This document shows, piece after piece, positions 16,488-24,322 of a stretch of DNA of 64,000 nt; position 1 is the first letter of the stretch; every line of letters begins with the position of its first letter. The notes under the pieces are model-generated. The model was given only the letters and a program-made list of their open reading frames with translations. It did no database searches and was not told the origin of the DNA. This DNA comes from Ornithoclostridium sp944380285. Its GTDB lineage: Bacteria; Bacillota; Clostridia; Christensenellales; UBA3700. Location: positions 1,612,001 through 1,676,000 of the forward strand of contig OZ006985.1 in the NCBI GenBank assembly GCA_963931165.1, written 5' to 3'. Position numbers and translations under genes: made by a program.

Positions 16488-18286
16488 TTGTCGAATTTGA
16501 GAATGGTCATGAACGCCTCGCTCGGCACCTCTACGCTGCCGACCTGGCGCATGCGCTTTTTGCCCTCTTTTTGTTTTTCGAGCAGCTTCTTTTTGCGCGT
16601 GATGTCGCCGCCGTAACACTTGGCGAGGACGTCCTTGCGCATCGCCTTGACCGTCTCACGCGCGATGACCTTGCCGCCTATCGCCGCCTGTATCGGGATC
16701 TCGAACAGCTGGCGCGGGATCACCTCTTTGAGCTTTTCGGCGATGCCTCTGCCGCGCGCGTACGCCTTGTCGCGGTGGACGATCAGGCTGAGCGCGTCGC
16801 AGATCTCGCCGTTGAGCAAGATGTCGAGTTTGACAAGGTCGCTCTCCTTGTAGCCGGCGACCTCGTAGTCGAGGCTCGCATAGCCGCGCGTGCGCGATTT
16901 GAGCGAGTCGAAAAAGTCGTAGATGATCTCGTTGAGCGGCATCTCGTAATCTATCTTGACGCGCGTAGGCTCGAGGTAGGTCATGTTGACGAACGTGCCG
17001 CGCTTGTCCTGGCACAGCTCCATGATCGAGCCGACATACTCGGGCGGCGTGTAGAGGAAGGCGTTGACGACCGGCTCTTCCATGTGGTCGATCTCGCCCG
17101 CCGGCGGAAGGTCGGACGGATTGGAGACGGTGACCACCTCGCCGCTCGTCTTGACGACGCGGTAGGACACGCCGGGAGCGGTCGTGATGAGGTCGAGATC
17201 GAACTCGCGCTCCAACCTCTCCTGGATGATCTCCATGTGCAAAAGTCCGAGAAAACCGCAGCGGAACCCGAAGCCGAGCGCCTTGGACACGTCGGGCTCA
17301 TAGACGAGTGACGCGTCGTTGAGTTTGAGCTTTTCGAGCGCGTCTTTGAGGTCGTTGTAGCGCGCCCCGTCCGTCGGATAGATGCCGCAATAGACCATCG
17401 GAGACACCTCTTTGAAGCCTTCGAGCGGCTCCTTGACTCCGCCGACGGCAAAGGTGATCGTGTCGCCGACCTTGGTGTCCGCGACGTTCTTGACGCTGGC
17501 GCACAGATAGCCGACGTCGCCGGCGCTAAGGCTGTCGCACGGCGTAGCGCGCGGCGTGAACACGCCGACTTCGGTGACGTCGAACTCACGCCCCGTCGAA
17601 AACATCTTGATGCGGTCGCCGACCTTGACCGAGCCGTCAAAGACGCGAATGAACGAGATCGCGCCCTTGTAGCTGTCATAGTAGCTGTCAAAGATGAGCG
17701 CTTTGAGCGGCTTGTCCGCGTCGCCGTGCGGCGGAGGCAGCATCTCTACGACCTGACGGAGCACGTCGTCGATGCCTATCCCCTCCTTTGCGGAGACGAG
17801 CGGCGCCTGCGACGCGTCCAGCCCGATGACGTCCTCGATCTCCTTGCGCACCTCTTCGGGACGCGCGGACGGCAGATCTATCTTGTTGATCACGGGAATG
17901 ATCTCGAGGTCGTTGTCGAGCGCGAGATAGACGTTGGTCAGCGTCTGCGCCTCGATGCCCTGCGACGCGTCGACGATGAGGATCGCCCCTTCGCACGCTT
18001 TGAGCGAACGCGACACCTCGTAGGTGAAGTCGACGTGTCCCGGCGTGTCGATGAGATTGAGCTCGTATTGTTCGCCGTTGTAGGTATAGTTCATCCTGAC
18101 CGGAGTCAGCTTGATCGTGATGCCGCGCTCGCGCTCCAGCTCCATGCTGTCGAGCAATTGCTCTTTGGCGTCGCGCTTGGCGACGGTGCCGGTCACGTCC
18201 ATCAGCTTGTCGGCAAGAGTGCTCTTGCCGTGGTCGATGTGGGCGACTATACAAAAGTTCCGGATCTTTGTTTGGTCCTTTGGCAT
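16484..18286 (-). CDS. lepA: Elongation factor 4 (LepA), ribosomal back-translocase GTPase
   Basis: 600-aa translational GTPase of the usual family length. It shows G1 AHIDHGKST, G3 DTPGHVDF, G4 NKIDLP, EF-G-like domains II and III, and the LepA-specific C-terminal domain ending GDITRKKKLLEKQKEGKKRM. It acts on stalled or mis-translocated ribosomes and affects initiation under stress. An RBS-like AAGGAGTAAC precedes the ATG. Overlaps hemW by 4 bp. Confidence 0.97.
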   Translation of the reverse strand: MPKDQTKIRNFCIVAHIDHGKSTLADKLMDVTGTVAKRDAKEQLLDSMELERERGITIKLTPVRMNYTYNGEQYELNLIDTPGHVDFTYEVSRSLKACEGAILIVDASQGIEAQTLTNVYLALDNDLEIIPVINKIDLPSARPEEVRKEIEDVIGLDASQAPLVSAKEGIGIDDVLRQVVEMLPPPHGDADKPLKALIFDSYYDSYKGAISFIRVFDGSVKVGDRIKMFSTGREFDVTEVGVFTPRATPCDSLSAGDVGYLCASVKNVADTKVGDTITFAVGGVKEPLEGFKEVSPMVYCGIYPTDGARYNDLKDALEKLKLNDASLVYEPDVSKALGFGFRCGFLGLLHMEIIQERLEREFDLDLITTAPGVSYRVVKTSGEVVTVSNPSDLPPAGEIDHMEEPVVNAFLYTPPEYVGSIMELCQDKRGTFVNMTYLEPTRVKIDYEMPLNEIIYDFFDSLKSRTRGYASLDYEVAGYKESDLVKLDILLNGEICDALSLIVHRDKAYARGRGIAEKLKEVIPRQLFEIPIQAAIGGKVIARETVKAMRKDVLAKCYGGDITRKKKLLEKQKEGKKRMRQVGSVEVPSEAFMTILKFDK

Positions 18287-18322
18287 TGTTACTCCTTTGT
18301 GGCTTTTACAGACACGGGTACG

Positions 18323-19504
18323 TCAATTGTAGCTTACGGCGAGCGCCTTGAACGCCTCGCGGCTGCCCTCGATCTTGGCAGGCGAAACGCAATAGGCGGC
18401 GCGCGCGTATCCCTTCACGCCGAAGCTCGTCGACGGCACGATCAATATGCCTCTCTCCTTGGCCCTAGCGCAGAACTTCGCCTCGTCGCCGTCCGGCGCC
18501 TTGACGAACAGATAGAACGCGCCCTGCGGCTTGACATATTCAAGCCCCGCCTCGTCCAGCACGCTCTCGAACAGCTCGCGGTTTCGATCGTAAAACTCGA
18601 CGTCGGGCTTGACGTCGACGCACCTTGCGATCACGCGCTGCATCAGCGACGGCGCATTGACAAAGCCGAGTATGCGAGTCGCGACGCCGCACGCAGCGCA
18701 AAGCTCGTCATATCCGTCCGCATCGGGACGAATCGCGATGTAGCCGATGCGCTCGCCGGCGAGCGACAGCGACTTGCTGTACGAATAGCAGGTCAGCGTG
18801 TTGCGGTAGTACGCGCCGACATAGGGCTGTACCGCTCCGCCGTAGACGAGCTCGCGGTAGGGCTCGTCCGAGATCAGGTAGACGGGACGTCCCGCCCTCT
18901 TAGACGCCCTTTCGAGCGCTTGAGCGAGTTCTTTGAGCACGTCCGCGCCGTAGACCGCGCCGGTCGGATTGTTGGGAGTGTTGACGATGACCGCCTTTGT
19001 CCTCTCGCCGACCGCCGCCTCGATCGCCGTGCAGTCCGGCATGAAGTCCGCAAGCGCCGGCACCTCGACGAGCTTGCCGCCGAAATTGGCTGCATAGCAG
19101 CGATATTCGCCGAAATAGGGAGACACGACGATCACCTCGTCGCCGTCGTCCAGCAGCGATTTGAGCACGACGTTGAGCCCGCCCGCCGCGCCGACCGTCA
19201 TCACGACGCCGCCGCCTTCGTAATTCGTACCGAAACGCGCGTTGAGCGAAGAGGCGATCTTCGCCCTGACGTCGTGATAGCCGGCGTTGCTCATATATCC
19301 GTGCAAAAAGACGGGGTCGTCCGCCTGCAATTCCGCCCTCACCGCGTCCGCGACGGCGGCAGGGGGCGCGATGTTGGGGTTGCCCAGCGAGAAGTCGAAC
19401 ACCTTGTCTTCGCCCCAAAGCGAGGCGAGGCGTTTGCCCTCCTCGAACATCGCCCTGATCGCGGACGAAGAATTGACCATCTCCTGCATCTTCTTTGAGA
19501 TCAT
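18323..19504 (-). CDS. PLP-dependent aminotransferase, class I (aspartate aminotransferase fold)
   Basis: 393-aa fold-type I enzyme. SLGNPNIAPP near 39 and NNPTGAVY near 165 are characteristic. The PLP-binding Lys is in YSYSKSLSLAGERIGY, and the phosphate-binding Arg lies in that segment. Start at 19504 has CGGAGG 6 nt upstream and its own promoter. It closely resembles the aspartate/alanine/aromatic aminotransferases of Clostridia. The amino-acid specificity cannot be fixed. The asd-dapA-dapB genes in the same window would use aspartate, but they are not linked. Confidence 0.85.
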   Translation of the reverse strand: MISKKMQEMVNSSSAIRAMFEEGKRLASLWGEDKVFDFSLGNPNIAPPAAVADAVRAELQADDPVFLHGYMSNAGYHDVRAKIASSLNARFGTNYEGGGVVMTVGAAGGLNVVLKSLLDDGDEVIVVSPYFGEYRCYAANFGGKLVEVPALADFMPDCTAIEAAVGERTKAVIVNTPNNPTGAVYGADVLKELAQALERASKRAGRPVYLISDEPYRELVYGGAVQPYVGAYYRNTLTCYSYSKSLSLAGERIGYIAIRPDADGYDELCAACGVATRILGFVNAPSLMQRVIARCVDVKPDVEFYDRNRELFESVLDEAGLEYVKPQGAFYLFVKAPDGDEAKFCARAKERGILIVPSTSFGVKGYARAAYCVSPAKIEGSREAFKALAVSYN

Positions 19505-19534
19505 AAGCACCTCCGCGCGACTGCGCCAAGCTAT

Positions 19535-19564
19535 ATTATAATATCTTTGCGCGCCTGCGCGCAA
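19535..19564 (-). promoter_or_regulatory. Promoter of the aminotransferase gene
   Basis: On the minus strand TTGCGC (19559-19564), 18 bp, TATAAT (19535-19540). Divergent from the LUD promoter. Confidence 0.5.
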
Positions 19565-19610
19565 GCGTTTTGCGACCGCGACGAAAAATAGCGCGATATT
19601 ATGCAATTTG

Positions 19611-19639
19611 TTGACCTTTTCGCTCCGCGATAGTAAAAT
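19611..19639 (+). promoter_or_regulatory. Promoter of the LUD-protein gene
   Basis: TTGACC (19611-19616), 17 bp, TAAAAT (19634-19639), directly before the RBS AGAGGTG and the GTG start at 19657. Confidence 0.55.
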
Positions 19640-19656
19640 ATAGAAGAGGTGAGATC

Positions 19657-20271
19657 GTGGACAAAATGATAGAACGCCTGTGCGCAAAGGCGAAATTGCG
19701 CGGCTTCATCCCGCACGTCGCCGAAAAGGAGCAGGTCAACGCCCTTGTCGAGAGCTTGATCGGCGCCGAGCCGAAAACGATCGGTTCGGGCGGCAGCATG
19801 ACCTTGCACGACCTCGGCACCCTCTTTGACCTCGCCGCAAAGGGACACAAGGTGTACAGCTACGACACCGTATCGGACGAAGAGAGACCTACGATGTACC
19901 AACGCGCCGCCAAGGCGGATTGGTTCGTCTCCTCCGCCAACGCGGTCACTACGTCGGGCGACATCGTCAACATCGACGGCACCGCCAACCGCGTCGCTCC
20001 GCTGCTGTTCGGCGTGCCCAACATCATCTATGTGTTCGGCGTCAACAAGATCGTAGACACGTTGGACGAGGCGATCGACCGCGTCCGCAATCACGCCTGC
20101 CCTCTCAACGCGCGCAGGCTGAACAAGAACACCCCGTGCGCGATCACCGGCAAGTGCAGCATGTGCAACTCCGCCGACTGCATCTGCAACGTCACGACGA
20201 TCGTCCACCACCCCACGCGCCTGCAAGCGCAGGTCCACCTGATCATAGTCCCCGAACAACTCGGGTATTGA
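19657..20271 (+). CDS. LUD-domain protein (DUF162, lactate-utilisation LutC-like)
   Basis: 204-aa protein starting with GTG. The LUD fold is seen in GSGGSMTLHDLGTL near 43-58 and SANAVTTSGDIVNIDGTANR near 92-111. A Cys-rich C-terminal segment (CAITGKCSMCNSADCICN) could bind an iron-sulfur cluster. Single-domain LUD proteins of this length occur alone in many Clostridia, apart from lutABC operons, and their substrate is unknown. It is followed by a GDPD gene 7 bp downstream, so the two are probably co-transcribed. Lactate oxidation should not be assumed, because no LutA or LutB is nearby. Confidence 0.8.
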   Translation: MDKMIERLCAKAKLRGFIPHVAEKEQVNALVESLIGAEPKTIGSGGSMTLHDLGTLFDLAAKGHKVYSYDTVSDEERPTMYQRAAKADWFVSSANAVTTSGDIVNIDGTANRVAPLLFGVPNIIYVFGVNKIVDTLDEAIDRVRNHACPLNARRLNKNTPCAITGKCSMCNSADCICNVTTIVHHPTRLQAQVHLIIVPEQLGY

Positions 20272-20278
20272 GGAAAAT

Positions 20279-21031
20279 ATGAAAATCGCAAAAGACAGCC
20301 TTCTGACGACGCGGCGCATCGCGCACCGCGGTCTGCACGACAACAAGACCATTCCCGAAAACTCGCTCGCCGCATTCCGCAATGCGGTCGAACACGGATA
20401 CGGCGTCGAACTCGACGTCTATCTGACCGACGACGGCACGCTCATCGTGCACCACGACCCGTCCCTCAAACGCACTTGCGGCGTCAGGATACATCCCGAA
20501 AAGATAGACTCGTCACATCTCGAAAACTACCGCCTTATGAACACGGACGAGACAATTCCGCGCCTCAAAGACGTGCTCGAACTCGTCGACGGCAAGATAG
20601 GTTTGGTCATCGAGATCAAGACCACGCGCAAGGTCGACGCCGTCTGCGCCGCCGTCCGCGACATGCTCAAAGACTACAAGGGCGAATATTGGATCGAATC
20701 GTTCGACCCCCGCATCGTCCGCTGGTGGCACGAGCATTGCCCCGACGTCGTCTTGGGACAGCTCTATGACATCTATGCGTTCCAGCGCCTCTATGCGCGC
20801 AGGCTGGGCACGCACAAATACATCGACTTCATCGCCGCTCAATGCGGGATCGTCACCAAGCCCTTCTTCAACAAGGTACGCGCCGAGCGCCCCGAGGTCG
20901 TCACCGTCGTATGGACGGTGCGCACCCCCGATCAGCTCGCCCGCGCGACAAAGGAAGCGGACAACTTCATCTTTGAGTCAAACCTCAAACGGGACGACTA
21001 TATCCCCCTGCCCGACCCGGTGATAAAATGA
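20279..21031 (+). CDS. Glycerophosphodiester phosphodiesterase (GDPD)
   Basis: 250-aa cytosolic GDPD of the short bacterial type. It hydrolyses deacylated phospholipids (glycerophosphodiesters) to glycerol 3-phosphate and an alcohol. The catalytic signature is complete: AHRGLHDN near 15, PENSLAAF, ELDVYLTDDG near 44 and VHHDPSL near 57. A further metal-binding EIKT is near 117. No signal peptide is present. RBS GAGGAAAAT lies directly before ATG. Second gene of the LUD operon. Confidence 0.9.
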   Translation: MKIAKDSLLTTRRIAHRGLHDNKTIPENSLAAFRNAVEHGYGVELDVYLTDDGTLIVHHDPSLKRTCGVRIHPEKIDSSHLENYRLMNTDETIPRLKDVLELVDGKIGLVIEIKTTRKVDAVCAAVRDMLKDYKGEYWIESFDPRIVRWWHEHCPDVVLGQLYDIYAFQRLYARRLGTHKYIDFIAAQCGIVTKPFFNKVRAERPEVVTVVWTVRTPDQLARATKEADNFIFESNLKRDDYIPLPDPVIK

Positions 21032-21109
21032 GAGACGCGTGCCCGGCAAGGGCGCGCTTTTGAATATTGCCTCGCCCCTTGCGCACACTATCCCCCGAGG
21101 AGGTGGAAG

Positions 21110-21241
21110 ATGAAATTGTCTACGTTTGTGGGCTTCGGCATGGGCGCTTTGACCGCGGCGATCGCGGCGAAAAAACTCGACGAAGCGAGCGGCGCAAAGA
21201 AGAGATCGCTCAAAAAGAAAATACTTAAAATTTTGGACTGA
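21110..21241 (+). CDS. 43-aa small protein with N-terminal hydrophobic segment and basic tail
   Basis: A strong RBS (CCGAGGAGGTGG) precedes this short frame. It encodes a hydrophobic Gly/Ala-rich N-terminus (FVGFGMGALTAAIAAKK) and a Lys-rich tail, ending in TGA at 21239. The pattern resembles tiny YtxH-like membrane-associated proteins. It lies 78 bp after the GDPD gene and may be co-expressed. No function known. Confidence 0.55.
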   Translation: MKLSTFVGFGMGALTAAIAAKKLDEASGAKKRSLKKKILKILD

Positions 21242-21244
21242 TCG

Positions 21245-21340
21245 ACAATGCGCGATGCGCAATGCTCAATGCGCAATGCTCAATGCTCAATGCATAATGC
21301 TCAATGCTCAATGCATAATGCTCAATGCACAATGAGCAAT
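21245..21340. repeat. CAATGC/TCAATGC short tandem array
   Basis: At least nine irregular copies of the 10-mer AATGCTCAATG and variants (AATGCGC, AATGCATA) lie directly after the small gene. There are no spacers of constant length, so this is not a CRISPR array. Similar sequence occurs at 4074-4096 and 15317-15380. Confidence 0.7.
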
Positions 21341-21507
21341 GATCGTGCGCAATTTCGGAAAATTCTGCTCCGCTCTGTTTGCGGAGCAGAATTTTGCTTT
21401 TTGACAAAGATGTTGTTTTCTCAGTCGGTAAAATTTAGCTCACCGCACCAAAATTTTGATGCTTGCAACAAATGTCTTTTGTTGCTGCAAATTTTGTAGG
21501 ACATGCA

Positions 21508-21548
21508 AACGCCCGCCGCTGCCGACCGCAACGACGGGCGTACCGTTT
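21508..21548 (-). terminator. Possible terminator of the isc operon
   Basis: Inverted repeat ACGCCCG/CGGGCGT flanks a GC-rich loop just after the iscU stop codon. The T tail is short, so confidence is low. Confidence 0.35.
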
Positions 21549-21552
21549 GACG

Positions 21553-21960
21553 TCAGACGTATTTCAGCTCTCCGTCGCCGTCAGGCTTCTTTTTGCCGGT
21601 GCGCTCATAGTAGTTCTCGATCGCCGCCTTGATCGCCTCTTCGGCAAGCACGCTGCAATGTATCTTTTGCGGCGGCAGCCCTTCGAGATATTCGACGACC
21701 TTGGCGTTGGTCAATTTGAGCGCCTCCTCGACCGTCATGCCGATGACCATGCCGGTAGCGACCGAGCTGGTCGCGATCGCCGCCGCGCAGCCGAACGTGC
21801 GGAATTTGGCGTCCGTGATCACGTCGTCCTTGATCTTGAGCGAGATCTCCATGATGTCGCCGCAGGTCGCGTTGCCCACCTTGCCGACGCCGTCGTTGTC
21901 CTCGATGAATCCCATATGCTGAGGGTTGGCAAACACCTCCATCACCTTTTGATTATACAT
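21553..21960 (-). CDS. iscU: Iron-sulfur cluster scaffold protein IscU/NifU
   Basis: 135-aa scaffold on which [Fe-S] clusters are assembled. The three cluster Cys are present in GNATCGDIM, FGCAAAIA and KIHCSVLAEEAI. This matches the NifU-like/IscU type of Clostridia that works with a NifS desulfurase. It overlaps the end of nifS by 8 bp, so translation is coupled. Last gene of the iscR-nifS-iscU operon. Confidence 0.95.
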   Translation of the reverse strand: MYNQKVMEVFANPQHMGFIEDNDGVGKVGNATCGDIMEISLKIKDDVITDAKFRTFGCAAAIATSSVATGMVIGMTVEEALKLTNAKVVEYLEGLPPQKIHCSVLAEEAIKAAIENYYERTGKKKPDGDGELKYV

Positions 21961-23140
21961 ATTTCTCTTCTCCTTTTACGTTTTTGAAAAGCGGCGACAG
22001 CTCGCGCAAGAACTCGACCGTCTTGCAAAGCTGTTCGACCGTGTAGTCCACCTCTTCCTGCGTGTTGCACTTGCCGAAGCTGAAACGTATCGACCCGTGC
22101 GCAAGCTCGATCGGCACGCCTATCGACAGCAAGACATAGCTGGGCTCGAGCGAACCGCTCGAACACGCCGAACCGCTCGACACCGCGATACCTGCAAGGT
22201 CGAGACGCATGAGTATCGACTCGCCCTCGATATATTCAAAGCTGAAGTTGGCGTTGCCGGGCAGCCTCTTGGTGAAGTCGCTCGCGCCGTTGAACCTGAT
22301 TTGCGGAATGCGCTCCTTGACCTTGCGGACAAAGTCGTCGCGCAATGCGCGGACGTGCGCGTTGTTGCTCTCCATGTCCGCGACCGCAAGCTCTATCGCC
22401 CTGCCGAGCCCCACTATGCCCGGCGTGTTGAGCGTGGACGCGCGCATATTGCGCTCCTGCTCGCCGCCGTCCATAAAGCGCTCGATCTTGACGCCGTTGC
22501 GCTTGTACAGCACGCCGACGCCCTTGGGCCCGTAAAACTTGTGTGCGCTCATCGACAGCATGTCGATGTTGTCGCGGACGACGTCGATGTCGACGTTGCC
22601 CACCGCCTGCACCGCGTCGGTGTGAAAGAGCACCTTGTGCGCCTTCGCGACCGCGCCGATCTCGCGTATCGGCTCGATCGTGCCGATCTCGTTGTTGGCG
22701 GTCATCACGCTGATCAACACGGTGTCCGGTCTGATCGCCGCCTCGACCGCCTCGGGCGTGACAAAGCCCTCGCCGTCCACGTCGAGATAGGTCACCTCGA
22801 AGCCCTCGCGCTCGAGCGCCTCGCAGGTCTTGATCACCGCCGGGTGCTCGATCTTGGTCGTGATGATGTGCCTGCCCTTTTTCGCCAGCGCGTGCGCGGT
22901 CCCCTTGATCGCCCAATTGTCGCTCTCGGTGCCGCCGGAAGTGAAATAGACTTCGCTCGGCTTGCAGCCTATCGCCGCCGCGACCTGCTCGCGCGCCCTG
23001 TCTATCGCCGCCAACGCCTCTCTGCCGAAAAAGTGCTGCGAAGAACCGTTGCCGTAGACCTCGCAAAAATAAGGCTTCATCGCCTCGAACACCTCGGGAT
23101 CGGTGTGCGTCGTCGCCGAATTGTCCAAATATATCCTCAT
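21953..23140 (-). CDS. nifS: Cysteine desulfurase NifS/IscS type
   Basis: 395-aa PLP enzyme that removes sulfur from cysteine and passes it to IscU. YLDNSATT is at the N-terminus. The PLP-binding Lys lies in SMSAHKFYGPKG and the catalytic Cys in SSGSACSSGSLEPS. ACGGAGGAAC is directly upstream of the ATG at 23140, inside the end of iscR. The longer in-frame extension to 23494 is antisense to iscR and has no RBS. Scaffold and regulator genes flank it. Confidence 0.95.
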   Translation of the reverse strand: MRIYLDNSATTHTDPEVFEAMKPYFCEVYGNGSSQHFFGREALAAIDRAREQVAAAIGCKPSEVYFTSGGTESDNWAIKGTAHALAKKGRHIITTKIEHPAVIKTCEALEREGFEVTYLDVDGEGFVTPEAVEAAIRPDTVLISVMTANNEIGTIEPIREIGAVAKAHKVLFHTDAVQAVGNVDIDVVRDNIDMLSMSAHKFYGPKGVGVLYKRNGVKIERFMDGGEQERNMRASTLNTPGIVGLGRAIELAVADMESNNAHVRALRDDFVRKVKERIPQIRFNGASDFTKRLPGNANFSFEYIEGESILMRLDLAGIAVSSGSACSSGSLEPSYVLLSIGVPIELAHGSIRFSFGKCNTQEEVDYTVEQLCKTVEFLRELSPLFKNVKGEEKYV

Positions 23141-23535
23141 TGTTCCTCCGTAAGTTTGGCGAGCGTCATGCCGTCGAGACACTCGTTGATCGCCCTGTAA
23201 AGTTTTTCCCATACGCCGCGCGTCGAACAGCCTGCCGCGTTGCAGCACTCCCCGTCGATGCAATCGACGATCTTGAGCCCGTTTTCCAAACAGCGCAGCA
23301 CGCTGCCCACCGTGATCTCGTCGGGCGGCGCGGTCAGGTAGTAGCCGCCGCTCGCTCCCCTCGACGCCTTGACAAGCCCGTCTTTGCGAAGCGCGGTCAG
23401 CAGTTGCTCCAAATATTTTTCGCTCAAGCCGGTCGAAGCCGCGATCTGCGGCAGCGACAGCGCACCCTCGCCGTAATGAGTCGCGAGTTCGCACATCGCC
23501 TTGAGCCCGTATCTTCCTTTCGATGACAGTTTCAT
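23137..23535 (-). CDS. iscR: Rrf2-family [Fe-S]-responsive regulator (IscR-like)
   Basis: 132-aa winged-helix regulator. MKLSSKGRYGLKAM is the typical start. The HTH (SLPQIAASTGLSEKYLEQLL) lies near 28-47 and RGASGGYYL near 59. A Cys cluster (C92xxxxCC98..C103) suggests an [Fe-S] ligand set as in IscR. It overlaps nifS by 4 bp. In this family the holo-protein represses its own isc operon. The operon has a near-consensus promoter just upstream, which fits autoregulation. The upstream in-frame extension to 23643 crosses the promoter and is rejected. Confidence 0.9.
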   Translation of the reverse strand: MKLSSKGRYGLKAMCELATHYGEGALSLPQIAASTGLSEKYLEQLLTALRKDGLVKASRGASGGYYLTAPPDEITVGSVLRCLENGLKIVDCIDGECCNAAGCSTRGVWEKLYRAINECLDGMTLAKLTEEQ

Positions 23536-23541
23536 ATCAAT

Positions 23542-23592
23542 CCCTATCAATTTACTATGGTATATCTTACTCTCATTTGTATGCGTTGTCAA
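23542..23592 (-). promoter_or_regulatory. iscR operon promoter with downstream ATACC/GGGAT dyad
   Basis: On the minus strand TTGACA (23587-23592), 17 bp, TAAGAT (23564-23569). An imperfect dyad ATACC-N14-GGGAT lies immediately downstream across the likely transcription start. This would be a fitting place for an Rrf2 operator. Confidence 0.6.
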
Positions 23593-23888
23593 ACGATTGA
23601 ACGGGGCTTTTGCGCAATTTGATAAAATATGTCGCACGCGCAAATACTACGACATTCCCTACTACGGGCTCTACGTCGACAAGGCGGTCAATGTCATTGC
23701 GACAAACTTCAACGTCACGCCGAGAAGCAGCAACACCAAAGCGATGGCAAACATCCCCGTTCAAGGATAGGTCGAACAATCCGACAACGCACCGCACCTT
23801 TGGCAATGCTCGCATATGGCAGCGTGAAACGCAAAACAGAAAAGTACGTTCAAAGCAACTCTTCTCAACTCTGCTGCCGCCACGCGGC
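23593..23888. other. Intergenic stretch with no supported gene
   Basis: Several short overlapping ORFs occur here, but none has an RBS or a known family. No clear terminator was seen. Confidence 0.4.
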
Positions 23889-23985
23889 GAAAACCGAAAA
23901 TAGCGAGTATGAGAAACGGCGACGATTGCATTTTCAATCATCGCCGTTGCGATTCGAAGCGTTAATTTTTGGGTTGCCCCTAAAA
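23889..23985. mobile_element. MITE-like foldback element, copy A (left end incomplete)
   Basis: About 97 bp closely similar to 43281-43377: GAAAACCGAAAATAGCGAG at the left, a central hairpin around GGCGACGATTGCA, and TTTTTGGG..GCCCCTAAAA at the right. The outermost TTTTAGGG of the left end is missing. No protein coding. The central stem carries two changes relative to copy B. Confidence 0.7.
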
Positions 23986-23992
23986 GCGGAGC

Positions 23993-24321
23993 GCGCCCTT
24001 ATACGCGCGATTTGTACTCCTGCCCCAATGTGCGTATGGTTGACCGCGGAGAAGGGTGTAGATTTGCGCCGTAAAGGTTGCGAGCGGGGTGACCCAGTGT
24101 ACTTGAAGGTACACGGTCGCCCCCGAGACGTTCTTTTAGGCGCAAAGATGCGCCCTTATACGCACGATTAGTACCCCTACCCCAATGACCGTATGGTTGA
24201 CCGCGGAGAAGGGTGTAGATTTGCGCCGTAAAGGTTGCGAGCGGGGTGACCCAGTGTACTTGAAGGTACACGGTCGCCCCCGAGACGTTCTTTCAGGCGC
24301 AAAGGTGCGCCCTTATACGCG
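23993..24321. repeat. 157-bp tandem repeat, two full copies plus a 15-bp third start
   Basis: GCGCCCTTATACGC starts at 23993, 24150 and 24307. The two full units are almost identical. Each contains the hairpin GTGTAC-TTGAAG-GTACAC extended by GACC/GGTC pairs. The third start runs straight into the 3' end of the ZIP transporter gene. ORFs across the repeat (on both strands) are artefacts of its composition. Confidence 0.85.
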
Positions 24322-24322
24322 G

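Noticed and set aside
17726..19498. 590-aa plus-strand ORF
   Set aside because: Antisense to lepA and the aminotransferase; no family features.
21245..21340. Short repeats considered as a CRISPR array
   Set aside because: The units are about 10 bp without constant repeats or unique spacers, and no cas gene is near.
23993..24321. 157-bp repeats considered as integron attC sites
   Set aside because: No integrase gene and no GTTRRRY/RYYYAAC core pairs at the borders.
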